From NCBI RefSeq assembly GCF_963678635.1, contig NW_026971215.1:1-64000 (forward strand): 64,000 nt of DNA, read 5' to 3'. The position numbers and the translations under genes are program-made. A model generated the notes under the pieces. That model had not been told where the DNA came from. It did not search any database and was given only the letters and a program-made list of their open reading frames with translations. This DNA is from Symsagittifera roscoffensis. Lineage: Eukaryota; Xenacoelomorpha; Acoela; Convolutidae. The first letter of the stretch is position 1; every line of letters begins with the position of its first letter. Positions 1 through 12,180 of this stretch are shown piece after piece.

Positions 1-99
1 CAAAAGATTTTGGTTCTTACAATTTTTCATTAAAACACAGATCGTAGAATAGAGCTCGTTCGAATATGTTTTTTTTTCAAATGGCCTCGTATTCAATTT

Positions 100-1808
100 C
101 CTCGCATATTTAACGCAAACATTTATTTAAAACATGGTATTAATTTTACTTAGATTCGACTAGGCCATGTATTCATTTAAGAGTAGTCTATCTAGTTTCT
201 GTATAAAGTTTTTGACTAACCAGAATGTTGTTGTTCTAGGGTATTTCATTTTTTTTTGCCTCTTGTTTGATATCAAAAATAGATCCTAACACAAATCATT
301 TTTTTTTGGATTGCAAATTGTAAATTTTCAAGAGTCATCCAGAAATAATTTTAAGTAATTAACACATTTTTTTGAAAACACACCAAATCATCAAGGCTTC
401 CTTGGCTCTACAAAGTTTTATGCCGGTCAAAAATCATTAAATATCGAACATACCTTATATCACTTCTAACAAACCATCGGTACCGATTCAAACTCGAACC
501 ATCTTCAAAAGACCCTAGTCTAATAAATGGAATCACTGTTGGAATCATCTAAGTTTCTAATCCTGTGCAAACTATACTTGAATCCTACGGATTAGCTCTT
601 GTCCAATCCTGCATTCCCTTGTCACAATGCTTGCTTAAGGCTATTTTAGAATCCTTAACTGAAACTTTAAAGAGAAATTTCTTGCAGTTCGCAAGAGACA
701 GTTCACAGAAATGAACCATAGGAAAAAAATAAATTAAAAACCCATTGTTTTTTTCTACACAAAATCAACATTATCATCATTCAACTAAACTTCACCTAAA
801 AAAATTTAGGAGGACACGAACATTTCATGTATTTTTAATACTGAGCGCTTAAAAAAGAGGCATGTGACGTGGAAATAGAACCTTTTGAAGTCGAAACTTG
901 TTGACGGATCATGCAGAAAAAAAAACAAATTCAAGCAAAAACATCAAGGATAAAGTTTATATACCAAGATAACAAACTCGCAAAGACAATATATTGGTTT
1001 AGAAACAGGCATTAGGCATTTAACGCAACAATTTGGTGCAAACTGTCTAAGCCGACAGCTCTTATACAAAACTAGAGAACACAAAATTATATTCGATCCA
1101 ATTTCTGTAAAAAATTTTTGACTGACCAGAATGATGTTTTTCTTGGCTTTTAAAATGTTTTTGCCTCTTATTCAATATCAAAAACAGAACCTAACGCAAA
1201 TCACTTTCTTTTGGAATGCGATTCTTGCTGTTTCATTAATTAAGTAAAGTTATCAAGCAGCATCCAGAAAAAATTATTAGGAACCATCAGATTTCTATAA
1301 AACTACACAAAACCATCAAGGCTTCCTTGGCTCTACAAAATTTCAATCTTGTCAAAATTCATTACAAATCGACATTCTCTTGTATCGTTTCTAACAAACC
1401 ATCGGTATTGATTCAAACTCGAAAACTAATAAAAAAGATCCAGGTCTAATAAACGGAATCCCTATTAAAATCATCTAATTTTCTAATCCTGTTCTAACCC
1501 TAATTGAACCCTATGGATTGACTCTTGTCCAATCCTGCGTTCCCATGTCAACAATGTTTATTAGAACCCTTAATTGAAACAGGGCTGTCAAGAGATAGTT
1601 CTTTGAATTGACCAAAATGAACCGTAGAAAAAAAAGTATTTAAAAGCCTTTTGTTCATTTAAAAAAAAAAAACATTATCAACATTCAACTAAGCTTTAAC
1701 TCACACAAATTAGGAGGACACAAACAAACCTTTTTTTCAAATTTGATCGCTTGCAAAAAAGGTAGGTGACATGGAAATTTTACTATTTGAAGTCGAAACT
1801 TATATCAC
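100..1808. repeat. Diverged ~0.9 kb direct tandem duplication
   Basis: Two diverged copies lie head to tail, about 100-905 and 1010-1808, at an offset of 902-925 bp. Landmarks present in both are ATTTAACGCAA at the start, CATCAAGGCTTCCTTGGCTC (near 391 and 1311), AACCATCGGTA (472 and 1397), and TGAAGTCGAAACTT at the end. Both copies are full of stops in all frames, so this looks like non-coding repeat DNA. No protein or RNA family was recognised. Confidence 0.75.
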
Positions 1809-2984
1809 TACAGTACGTTATGACACTATGACACAAAAATATAACAGTTCAATATATTAATTTGAGAATAAACATTCGGCGTATAATTTTTTACATTTAC
1901 TTAAACCATACGCAACCACTAGGTCTAACAAACATACCTCACCCATTTCCTCATAAAAATCAGTAAGTATATTGGTATGAAACAACACACCTCACTTTAT
2001 AAAATTTAACAGAAATAAAATAAGTAAAGATGTAAAAGAGTATCTTGGCAATGAAAGAAAACTTATCATTGACATACCTAGAAAACACTATTTCGTCCCA
2101 ACCACCCGGCCTGTGTTCTTTGCCCACCCCAAGTTTTTATTTCGATTTGATTCAGTAACGGGAAGCTGTTTGTGATATTCAATCCTACAGAAAATTGGAC
2201 AAATTAAAGTCTGCCAAAGATTTAGCAGATTTTAACTTAGCTTCCTACCCATTTTGAGGTAAGGTTGGTCCTGAAAACTCCAAAAAAGCATAAAATTGCC
2301 CCGTTTTTCTTGTTTCTGCTTACAACACTTTCAATCTGGCTCTGGCCAAGGCGTTGTTCAAATAATGTTCTTTCTTGACATTTTTTTCTGAAGTCAAATA
2401 TCTTTATAAGTGAAACGAAGATGCCAACAGATCAGCACTATACGAAGTAGAGTAAGAACATTGAGCAGATTGACTCTGATATTTTTTTTCTTTGGTTGTT
2501 ATAACGGATGCTCCTCATATAGGACCATAGGGGTCCCAGGGAGCATCCCATAAGAATTAAAGCAAAAATTAACAAATTAATTATCCCGTCAATTTTGGTC
2601 AGTTTTGAAGTACAACATTCAGCAAAAAATCTCAAACGTGGGATTTAAGAAAATACTGAAAATTTTGAAAAATCCTTCATAATTGCAGTGCCCTTTATAA
2701 CGTTGAACTTAACAATCTAAACCCGATATTTCGACTATAGGGAGTTTAAAAATGCCATGAAAACTCAAAGCTTTCTCCCATTTTTGAGTCATTTTTTTTA
2801 AATTAAAATTGTTAGTGTTAAAAAACCATTTTTTTCTAAAATTAAAAGAAATAGGTACATGTCATCTGTAACTAAAGAGCGACACTCTTTGATTCTGTTC
2901 AAAAATGATCTCAAGACCAATTCCTAAAGGTTATTGTTCTTGAGTCCGAAGCAATTCCGAAGTAACACATTTTTGTCCACATGC
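1809..2984. other. Unassigned AT-rich DNA
   Basis: AT-rich sequence with homopolymer A and T runs. The only open frame is a 65-codon stretch on the minus strand with no recognisable motif. I see nothing else supportable here. Confidence 0.5.
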
Positions 2985-3844
2985 GAAAAATCGGAAAAAT
3001 GTTCTTACAAACAAAAGAATTGAGAAGTTCCACTTTTCAACTGCTATTTTTATTTCAATTGCTGGCCGCATGCAAAAAATCAGAGAGCTTGTTCTGGAGT
3101 TTTTGGAGAAATTATTTAATTTTTTGAAAATTTTTTAGTAGTAATTGTAGTAGTATAGTAATTTCTTTGGAAATAGTTGAAAAAATAAAAAAATATATCC
3201 AACTTTGATATTTAAATACTCTAAACTCACTAAATAGACTATGTAAAGCTCAAATAATCTACCAAAACCTATTTTTTGACCTTTCGTTTTTGATATATTT
3301 TTTTAGGTCAAAGAAATTCGAATAAAAAAAAACACAAAATTTTTTTTTTCGAAAGTGAAAAAAAACTAGTGCTATTTTTTATGCAGAAAGAACGACACTA
3401 TATGAAATGGTTCACTGTGTTTTTCATGGCCAACGCCTATTTTTTGAGAAAAGCAAACACATTTTCAACCTCATGGAACAGTGCAAAAAGAAGAAACCTA
3501 TAAGATCGAAAAGTGACCTCCGTAGTGTGCATTTGATACACTGGGATCGAGGTGGGAAGGTTTCATTCATGGACGACCATTAACCATTAGATTTAGATCC
3601 TAATGATCACTATGTGATATATGACAACCTACAGTCCTATGTAATAGGTGGTGCTCTGCAATGGCCGCTATGTAGAGTTTTTTCCGAAAAATTTTTCCAT
3701 GCAAAAAAACTGTTAAAAAAATTTTTTCCAAAATTTTCTTTCTCAAATTTTTTTTTATTCATTGCTTTTTTCCAGAAAGTCTTTTTTTGTCCAGTTTTTT
3801 TCCGATTTTTTATTTTCATTTTTAGTTTTTTTTTTCGTTTCTGC

Positions 3845-4835
3845 ATTATTAATAGATGATCCCCAATTGTACCTATGTATAACTAATGATCTCTGTGCTT
3901 AAGTAATTATCTTAAGTATATCACTAATGTATTTCAATTTTTGATTCCTATGACTTCTAAGTTTCAGTATAGATCTCTGTGTATAACTGATGATCGCTAT
4001 TTATAACTATTAATCACTATCTATCATTAATTACCCCTATATGTAACTAATTCTCACTAATTGACTGTAATGAAACCTATGCTTAGCTAATTACTCCTAT
4101 AATTAACTAATTCGCCCTATGTAACACTAATGATCCATGTAAACCACTGATGATTTTCTTATAAAAGTGAAAATCCTAATGTAAAAATATTAGTCCCTAT
4201 GTTTAATGATCCCTAGGTAAAGTTGATGATCTGGATATATAACTAATTATAACTTTAGATAAGGAATGATCTCTGTGGTAGCTAATGATCTCTGAAGAGA
4301 GTTAATGGTCTCTATGTATAATCAATAATCCCTATGAATAACTAATAATTCCTATGCTAACCTAACTACTCCTACAATTAGCTTGTTCTCCCTATGTAAC
4401 ACTAATGATCCATATGTATCACTAAAGTTTCCTAATATGCAACCTATAATCCCTACATACAAATATTAATCCCTGAAACAATTCACGGTCCCTTTTAAAA
4501 ACTAGTGATCCCTCTTATAACAATTGATATCTAAACATAGCAAACGACCCCAAGTTAACAAAAATAAAAATTGTTCAGGCTTAAATAAAATTCGATCGAA
4601 TGTACTGGATGAATGGCTGAATCGAGCAATGAATGAGCGCAGGCGTGAATGGATTAAAAAAAATTTGGACTAAAGTTTAATTGAGTCGATAGAACGGTTA
4701 TTCTACCTTATTACCTTATTTGTAATTACCTTATTCTACCTATGTAACACTAATGATTCATATGTATCACTCATGATTCCTATATATAACTTATAATCCA
4801 TACATATTATTATTTATCCCCAGATACAACTAAGA
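3845..4835. repeat. ~20-bp AT-rich minisatellite (unit I copy)
   Basis: A degenerate tandem array of a motif close to TAATGATCCCTATGTATAAC, with interruptions. Related arrays lie at about 11000-11615 (same orientation) and 25560-25890 (reverse complement), as expected from the duplication and palindrome that contain it. Confidence 0.8.
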
Positions 4836-5099
4836 TTTATGAACCGAGCGATGATTGAACGAAAACATGAAAGGATTGATGAATGATGGGCCTAATGATT
4901 AGTTGAATCGATGGAACACTGGATAGACATATGAACGATAGATGGCTAGCTGGACTGCTAGTTGGATGGCTTGAAGTTCGAATGGGTGGAAGATTGGCTA
5001 GAATTATGGGTGACTACCTGAAAAATAAGATGACTAGGTCATGAAGCGATCGAAGTATGGGCAGGTGGGTAGATTGCTGATTGAAAGACTGTACGATGA

Positions 5100-5345
5100 G
5101 TGTCTAGATAGAAAAATGGTTGGATTGATTGCTGGCTGGATGGACGAATTATCAAAGGCTTGATGGTTGGCTTGATGGATGGATGGATGGTTGATTAGAT
5201 GACTGACTATACGGATGGATGTTTGGAAGACAGGATGGAGGTTTGGATAGATGAATGTAAGGGTGACTTTTTTTTGACAAATCGTCTGATGGATGGATGG
5301 ATGGATAAGTAGATGGATGGATGGATGGCTAGGTGGATGGATGGC
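5100..5345. repeat. GATG/GGAT tetranucleotide array
   Basis: Dense runs of the tetranucleotide GATG, becoming perfect (ATGG repeats) at about 5284-5345. On the minus strand this gives spurious open frames rich in H, P, S and I. The array recurs near 11985-12180 in unit II and in degenerate reverse-complement form near 25330-25530. Confidence 0.9.
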
Positions 5346-5514
5346 CTGGTGCATAGTTCAATCTTTAATTTCAACCCTATAAAAATGGTTTTTATGCTTG
5401 AAGAGCAAGATATAAATAACTTGCTGCTCCAATTTGCACACATCAAGATTCTTTACATGAGAATTGCAGAAATTACCCTAACATAAGAACGTAAATTTTT
5501 TGGTGATTTAAACT

Positions 5515-8500
5515 GTTGAGTGTTGAGAAAAGAAATGGGTTTAATTATCTAAGTATGGCATTACTTTTGATTTACCTGCATAGAAGGCAAAAAAATAAAG
5601 GGACAGGGAAATGGCTTTCTGTGACAATTTTTGGTTACCGTTTTCAGACACTACATTGAACTATCTTTTTTATTAAGAATTTGGCATCAGAATTCCATTT
5701 TGAAAGATTACAAGATTGAAAGAAACAGTTTTTAGTCAAACAATTTGTCTTTTTACCCGTCTTTGTGTGAAGCTAAACAGTTGATGGAATTGAGCAAATG
5801 TTCTAATAACTTTTAAAGTCTTCCTCTTTTAGATCATCGTAATTGACACAAATAATCTCAGTGTTCCAGTAAAACATGTTCTTTTTCTTCGAAATTCGGT
5901 GCAACGCGATTAGTAATGACCTCTTTCATTGTATACTCATTTTTTTGGTTTTTTATAATGGTCAATCCCGGTTGACAGTTGTCGGGCAAAAAGACGGTCG
6001 TCCAATGCTTTTCTTTTTTCCATCAAAAAATCCCAGAAGTCGATCTCATCATCAAAGTTAGGTTTAATCTTTTTTTCGAGGTTTCAATGAAGGTGGTCTG
6101 AGCTGTTTTTTAATTAATTGATTGCTTGTGGTGGTTGTTCATTTGGAAGACCGGAAATGTTGCTAGCGTTAGTCTTACTATCGGAGAAAAAAGTACGTGG
6201 AATAAGTTTTTACATCTTTGTTTTGAACAGTCTATGTTTGCGATTCGACTGTCATCAGCAACTCAAGTCAATTTTTTGAGAAAGTCGTAACACTTGAATT
6301 GGTGCCTGAAAAACGGGAAAATTCTGTTCCTGTTGTCATTTTTTCTTATTTGAGCTTAGATCTGCTTAACAAAGATCAAACTGTAGATAAGTTTTGCTGT
6401 AGTAGAATTATGCATTGTGTCACTAGGGTTGGTTTTTCTCTGTAACTCTCCCAGCTTCCTTTCACTTTTTGAATAACAAGGTGTTTTCTATATGAAATTT
6501 AAATTCAATCAGAAACTCTAGAAGCTGAAAAAGCAAAAAGGAAAGTTTAATTGCTCTCACTTTGTTTTAATTACTACTCAATCCTGTGCAGGATTTATTA
6601 ACGATATCTTATATTTACATTTCGGAATATCTCGTTCAACTCCTACCTGGTTAGTACTGCTTGGTTTTAAAGAAGAGAGAATTCTGAATAAAGAGACGGA
6701 TTCGAAGCGCATAGAAAGCCACAACAAATTGTGTGAGAAAACTGAATCATGTATAGATTTTATACATACTGTTTAGAAATCAAACTCAGAATATTTCTCA
6801 CTTGCACTCTGATTGCAATCAAATAGCAGCAGAATAAACTAGTTTGAGAACGCTTTAAAAGACTCAGCGTTTTTTTAAAGCAGGAGGAAAATATCTGGTG
6901 TCCAGATAATGAATTGTATACATGATAGAAATAGAATTTGGTTTTTGTTGTCTGAAAAATTCAGTTTTTTCTATATTTTCAGCTGCAAAATTCTCAAAGT
7001 TTTCTATGTTTTCAAGTAAACTTGCAACAAAATTTTCATTATTTTGATCTGATTTTCTTAATTTTTTTACAGTTAACTGAAAGTATTTGCTCACTGTTCT
7101 TATGTCTAAGAGTTATAGACTTTCATGATATGCAAAGTCTAAAACAGCAAATTTGATCATGGACAAAAACAAACAAAAACACTTTTGAGAGAAACTTTTC
7201 TCTCCTATGTTTAAATTTTTTTGAAAACAATTACTTTTTTATGAGATATCCTCAAAGTAATTGATACTTCTAATTGGCCACTTCTTTTTAAGTCTTGAAA
7301 ATTGCATTTCACACACCCGAAACTGGAGTTTGCCGCTGTTGTTTTGTTGTTTTGTTAGATGACTGATTAATTTGACCACTGTTCTTATAATTAAATTTTT
7401 TTTTTATAAAAATTGCAAAATTTATTACAACACTTAATGCTATATGGATTAAAAAACGCGAAAAAACGTTAATGAAATTTTCATTTACACTTTTGTTTGA
7501 AAGCCCGGCAATTATCAATAAAAGTATGTCTAAACAATCTTCATTACTTTTGATTTAGTCGCATAGAAGATAAAAAGTCAAGTGACAGAGAAATGGCTTC
7601 CTGTTTCAATTTTTGGTTACCGTTTTCAGACAGTTAAATTAAAATTTTCCTTTTTATTAAGAATTTGGCACCAAAATTCCATTTGGCACCAGAAGCCCGG
7701 CAATTATCATAACAAACATGTCTAAACAATCTGCATTACTTTTGATTGAGTCGCATAGAAGATAAAAAGTCAAGGGACAGAGAAATGGCTTCCTGTTTCA
7801 ATTTTTGGTTACCGTTTTTGGACACTTATATTAAAACTATCTTTTTTATTAAGAATTTGGCAACAGAATTCCATTTTGAAAGATAAGAAGATTGAATAAT
7901 TCGTCTTTGTGTGAAGCAAATCAGTTGATGAAATTGAGCAAGTGTTTCAATAAGATTTTAAGTTTTTTATTAGATTACCGTATTCGACACAAATAATCTC
8001 AGTGTTCCAGTAAAACATGGTTTCTTTTCGAAATTCGGCGCAAAGCAATTAGTAATGACCTCTTTGATTGTACTCAATTTTTTGATTTTTTTGGTCAATC
8101 TCTGTTGACAGTGGTCGTGCAAAAGGTCGGTCGTCCAATGCAATTCTTTTCCGCATCGAAAAGTTCCAGAAGTCGATCTCATCATCAAAGTTATGTTAAA
8201 TCATTTTTGGAGTTTTCATTAAAGGTGGTATGAGCTGCTTTTTAAATTAAGTGATTGCTTGTGGTGGTTTTTCATTTGGAGGACCGGAACTGTTGCTAGC
8301 GTTAATCTTACTATCGGAAAAAATGAATTCGTGGAAAAATTTTGTACAATTTGGTTTTGAACAGTTTATATTTGCGATTCGACTGTCATCAGCAACTGAA
8401 GTCAATTTTTTGATAAAATTGTAACACTTGAATTTCAAGGGTTGAATTAGTGCCTAAAAAACGGGAACATTCTTTTCGTGTTGTCGTTTTTCCTTATTTG

Positions 8501-9650
8501 AGCTTAGATCTGCTGAACAAAGATCAAACGGTAGATACGTTTTGCTCCAATGGAATTATGCATTAAGGTTGGTTTTTCTCTGTAATTTTCCAGGCTTCCG
8601 TTCAATTTTTGAATAACAAGGTGTTTTCTATGTGAAATTTAAATCCAATTAGGAACTCTAGAAGCTGAAAGAGCAAAAAGGAAAATTTAATTGCTCACTT
8701 TGTTTTAATAACTACTCAATCCTCTGCTAGATTTTTTAACGATAACTTATATTTATTTTTCGGAATGAGTTCAACTCCTACCTTGCTAGTACTGCTTGGT
8801 TTTAAAGACAAAGATTTCTGGAAAAAGAGACGAATGCAAAGCGTATAGAAAGCCACAACAAATTGTATGAGAAAGTTGAATCATGTGCAGATTTTATACA
8901 TACCGTTTTGAAATCAAACTCATAATATTTCCCACTTGCACTCTGATTGCTATCAAATAGCAGCAGAATAAAAGGTTTGAGAACGCTTTAAAAGACTCAG
9001 CGTTTTTTTAAAGCAGGGGGAAACTATCTGGTGTCAAGACAATGAATTGTGTACATGATAGAAATATAATTTTGTTTTTGTTGTCTGAAGGAGTCAATTT
9101 TTTCTATATTTTAAGCTGCAAGTTTCTCATAGTTTTCTACGTTTTTAAATAAACTTGCAATTAATTTTTTATTATTTCGATCTGGTTTTCTTATTTTTTT
9201 ACGGTTAATTCGAAGTATTTGCTCACTGTTCTCTTGCCTAAGATTTTTAGACTTTCTTTGATATACAAATCTAAAACAACTAACTTGATGATGGACAAAA
9301 AACATACAAAAAAAGTTTTCTCAGTGAAACTTTCCTTTTCGTATGTTTAAAATTTTTGTAGACATTTACTTTTTTATGAGATAACCTCAATTAAACTGAT
9401 ACCCCAAATGGTTACTTCATTTTACGTGTTGAAAATTGCATTTCACACACTCGAAACGGAGGTTTGCCGCTGTTGTTTTGTTAGATGACTGGTTGGTTTG
9501 ATCACAATTTTTGTAGTTAAAAATAATTATTTTTGAAAAAATTTGCAAAATTTATTACAAAACCTAATTTTATATGGAATAAAAACGCGAAATAAACGTT
9601 AATGAAATTTTCATTTACAATTGTTTTTTTGAAAGCCCGTCAATTATCAT
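5515..9650. repeat. Internal ~2.1 kb tandem duplication in unit I
   Basis: Copy 1 runs from about 5515 to 7525 and copy 2 from about 7730 to 9650. They share CATTACTTTTGATT, a 'cgcatagaag' block, AATTTTTGGTTACCGTTTT, GACCGGAA.TGTTGCTAGCGTTA (6150 and 8282), and the closing AAAGCCCG.CAATTATCA. A third, short copy of only the first ~200 bp sits between them (about 7526-7729). Unit II has a single copy of this segment, so the duplication arose within unit I or was lost from unit II. Confidence 0.75.
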
Positions 9651-9808
9651 AAAAATATGTCTAAACTGTCCGATGCGAAATCTAATCATTCCACGTTTCA
9701 TGACAAACCTTTTTTTCTACAATCTCAGCTTTTCTTAACGCTCCTACAATGATTGATTTTAGTAATGTGTGAAACGAAAACCTATTGCATATAGAGAAGT
9801 AGTATGAC

Positions 9809-10027
9809 TTGATTCAAATGTCACCATATAGATGTCACCAAGTCTCAACAAAAATGTCTGTTTGCATGAGAAATTTGCTTTTGATCGATGATTATCGCGC
9901 TTTGAATCCCATCTATCGCAGGGTCCCAACAAATGAGTCCCGTAAATTAAGTGTTTTTCTTTTTGTTATGTGCTATTGGGATATATGTAAAATTGATACG
10001 GAAAAAAACAGTTACCCAACTAATTGA
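9809..10027 (+). other. Small ORF kept open in paralogous repeat copies
   Basis: A 72-codon frame in unit I. Its paralogue in unit II (14514-14696) keeps the same frame with recognisable protein similarity: both read LLIDDYRAL, then a RVPT block, then VFLF.MCYW and KIDTEK. The inverted third copy near 22840-22960 also lacks stops over about 35 codons. Most nucleotide differences change the amino acid, which argues against purifying selection. No domain is recognised. It may be a fossil of a coding gene in the repeat or a chance open frame. Confidence 0.25.
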
Positions 10028-10984
10028 TCAATTTGATTGCATATATCTCTGTGTTACAATTTGACCTGTAAATGGGCAAAGACATGTTGTGAGTATGTTT
10101 TTTAAGTATCCCCAGCAAATTAATGTGCTTGAACATGTAAAAGGAGCAAAATTGGGAAATGTGTCTTGCAAACAATAGATTTGAGAAATTCCATTTATCA
10201 ACTGCTAATTCTTTCAATTACTCGCGCATCAAGGAACTTGTCCTGGATTTTTTCGGAGAACCTATTAATTAATTTGAAAATTTTTTACTAGTAAGTGTAG
10301 TAGTATAGTAATTTGTTTGAAAACATTTGAAAAAAAATTAGAATTGAAAATTTTATCCAAGTTTGATATTCGAATACTCTAAACTCAATAAAAGACTATA
10401 TTAAGCTCAAATAGACTATCAAAACCTGCATTTTTTGACCTTTTGTTATTGGCTTATTTGTTTTTGGTCGAAGAAATTAGAATAAAAAACAAGAAAAAAA
10501 TCATTTTTTTCGAAAATTAAAAAATACTAATTTTCATGCACAAAAAAAACGACACTAGAAGAAATGGTTCACAATATTTTTCGTAACCAACGCCTAATTT
10601 TTTTAGAAAAGCAAACACATTTTCGACATCATGGGAAAATTGAACAAAAAAACCTATATGATCGAAAAATGACCTTAGTAGTTTTGTATTCATACACTGG
10701 GATCGGGGGGGGGGGGGTGGTTTCATCCATGGATGACCTTTAACCTTTAGGTATAGATCCTAATGGTCACCATGTTATATATGACAACCAATCGTCCAAT
10801 GTGTTGAATGGTACTCTGCGATGGTCCCTATGTAGAGTTTTTTCCGAAAAATTTTTCACCACAAAAAATTTCAAAAAAAATTTTTTTTCTCAAAAAATTG
10901 ATTTTTTTTCATTGTTTTTTTCCAGAAATCCCTTTTTTGTCAAGTTTGGTTTCCGAATTTAATTTTAGTTTTTTTTTCGTTTTC

Positions 10985-11615
10985 GCATTATTGATAAATG
11001 ATCCCCAATAACTATATATCTCTGTGTTTTGCTGATGATCCTATTTATAAGTAATAATCACTAAGCATCATTATGTAAGCTAGGTACAAGGAATTTTTTT
11101 ATCCCTATTTGAGAGTAATGAACCCTATGTTTAGCTAATTACCCCTATAATTAATTAATTCGCCCCTTGTTACACGAAAGATCCAAGTGTATCACTGATG
11201 ACTTTTTTCTTTAACTAGAAATCTCTATGAATAAAAAATAGTCCCTATGTATAACTAATGATCCCTAGGTAAAATTGATGAACTGGATATATAACTAATG
11301 ATGATTTTAGATAACGAATGATCTCTGTGGTATCTAATGATCTCTGAAAAACACTTATGGTCTCTATGTATTTTATTTAATGATCCCTATGAATAACTAA
11401 TAATTCCTGTGCTTACCTAATTACCCCTATAATTACTTGTCTCCCTATGTAACACTAATGATCCATATGTGTCACTAAGGTTTCCTATATATATATTTTA
11501 TAATCCCTACGTATAATTAATAGTCTTTAAAAACAATTAACAGTTCCATTGTAGAACTAGTGATCCCTCTTGTAACTAATGATATCTAATTTTAGCAAAT
11601 GACCTCAAGTTAACA
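10985..11615. repeat. ~20-bp AT-rich minisatellite (unit II copy)
   Basis: Same degenerate TAATGATCCCTATG-type array as at 3845-4835, at the equivalent place in unit II. Confidence 0.8.
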
Positions 11616-11984
11616 AAAGGTAAAAATTGTTCAGGCTTAAATCAAATTCGATCGAATGCACTGGATGAATGGCTGAACCGAGCAATGAATGAACGGAGGC
11701 ATGAATGGATTAATGGAAAGTTGGGCTAAGAATTTGTTGAGTCGATGGAACGCTGGATAGACAGATGAACGATAGATGGCTAGCTGAACTGCTAGTTGGA
11801 TGGCTTAATGTTCGAATGGTTGGAGGATTGGATAGAAATCTGGATGACTCACTGGAAAAAAAATGGCTGGGTCACGAACTGACCAAAGGATGGGCAAGTG
11901 GATAGATTGCTGATTGAAATTTGTACAATGAGTGTCTAGATAGAGGACAGGTTTGATTGATTGCTGGCTGGATGGACGGATTAT

Positions 11985-12180
11985 GAAAGTCTTGATGGAT
12001 GGCCTGATGGATGGATGGATGGATGGTTGATTAGATGACTGACTATACGGATGGATGTTTGTATGACAGGATGGAGGTTTGGATAGATGAATGTATGGGT
12101 AACTTTTTATTGATAAATTGTCTGATGGATGGATGGATGGCTAGATGGATGGACGGATGACTAGATTGATGGATGGCTTG
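11985..12180. repeat. GATG tetranucleotide array (unit II copy)
   Basis: Runs of GATG matching the array at 5100-5345 in position and orientation. Confidence 0.85.

Larger units (their letters stand above)
2985..10137. repeat. Long segmental repeat, unit I
   Basis: This ~7.15 kb block is repeated head to tail as unit II, which starts at 10138. Matching landmarks in order are: GTAGTAGTATAGTAATTT (3140s and 10300s); a cytosine/guanine-rich 'gatcg' block (3545 and 10700); the minisatellite (3850 and 10990); the GATG array (5150 and 11985); TGTTGAGTGTTGAGAAAAG (5512 and 12349); and GTCCGATGCGAAA (9668 and 14348). The junction is tight: the last unit I landmark ends near 10137 and unit II starts immediately after it. 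No protein domain is visible in either unit. Unit I carries an extra internal duplication, listed separately. Confidence 0.8.

Noticed and set aside
5034..5446. Two overlapping minus-strand open frames rich in H, P, S and I
   Set aside because: They are translations of the GATG tetranucleotide array.
10701..10718. G run as a G-quadruplex regulatory site
   Set aside because: It is a plain homopolymer without spaced G tracts and is absent in the paralogous unit.
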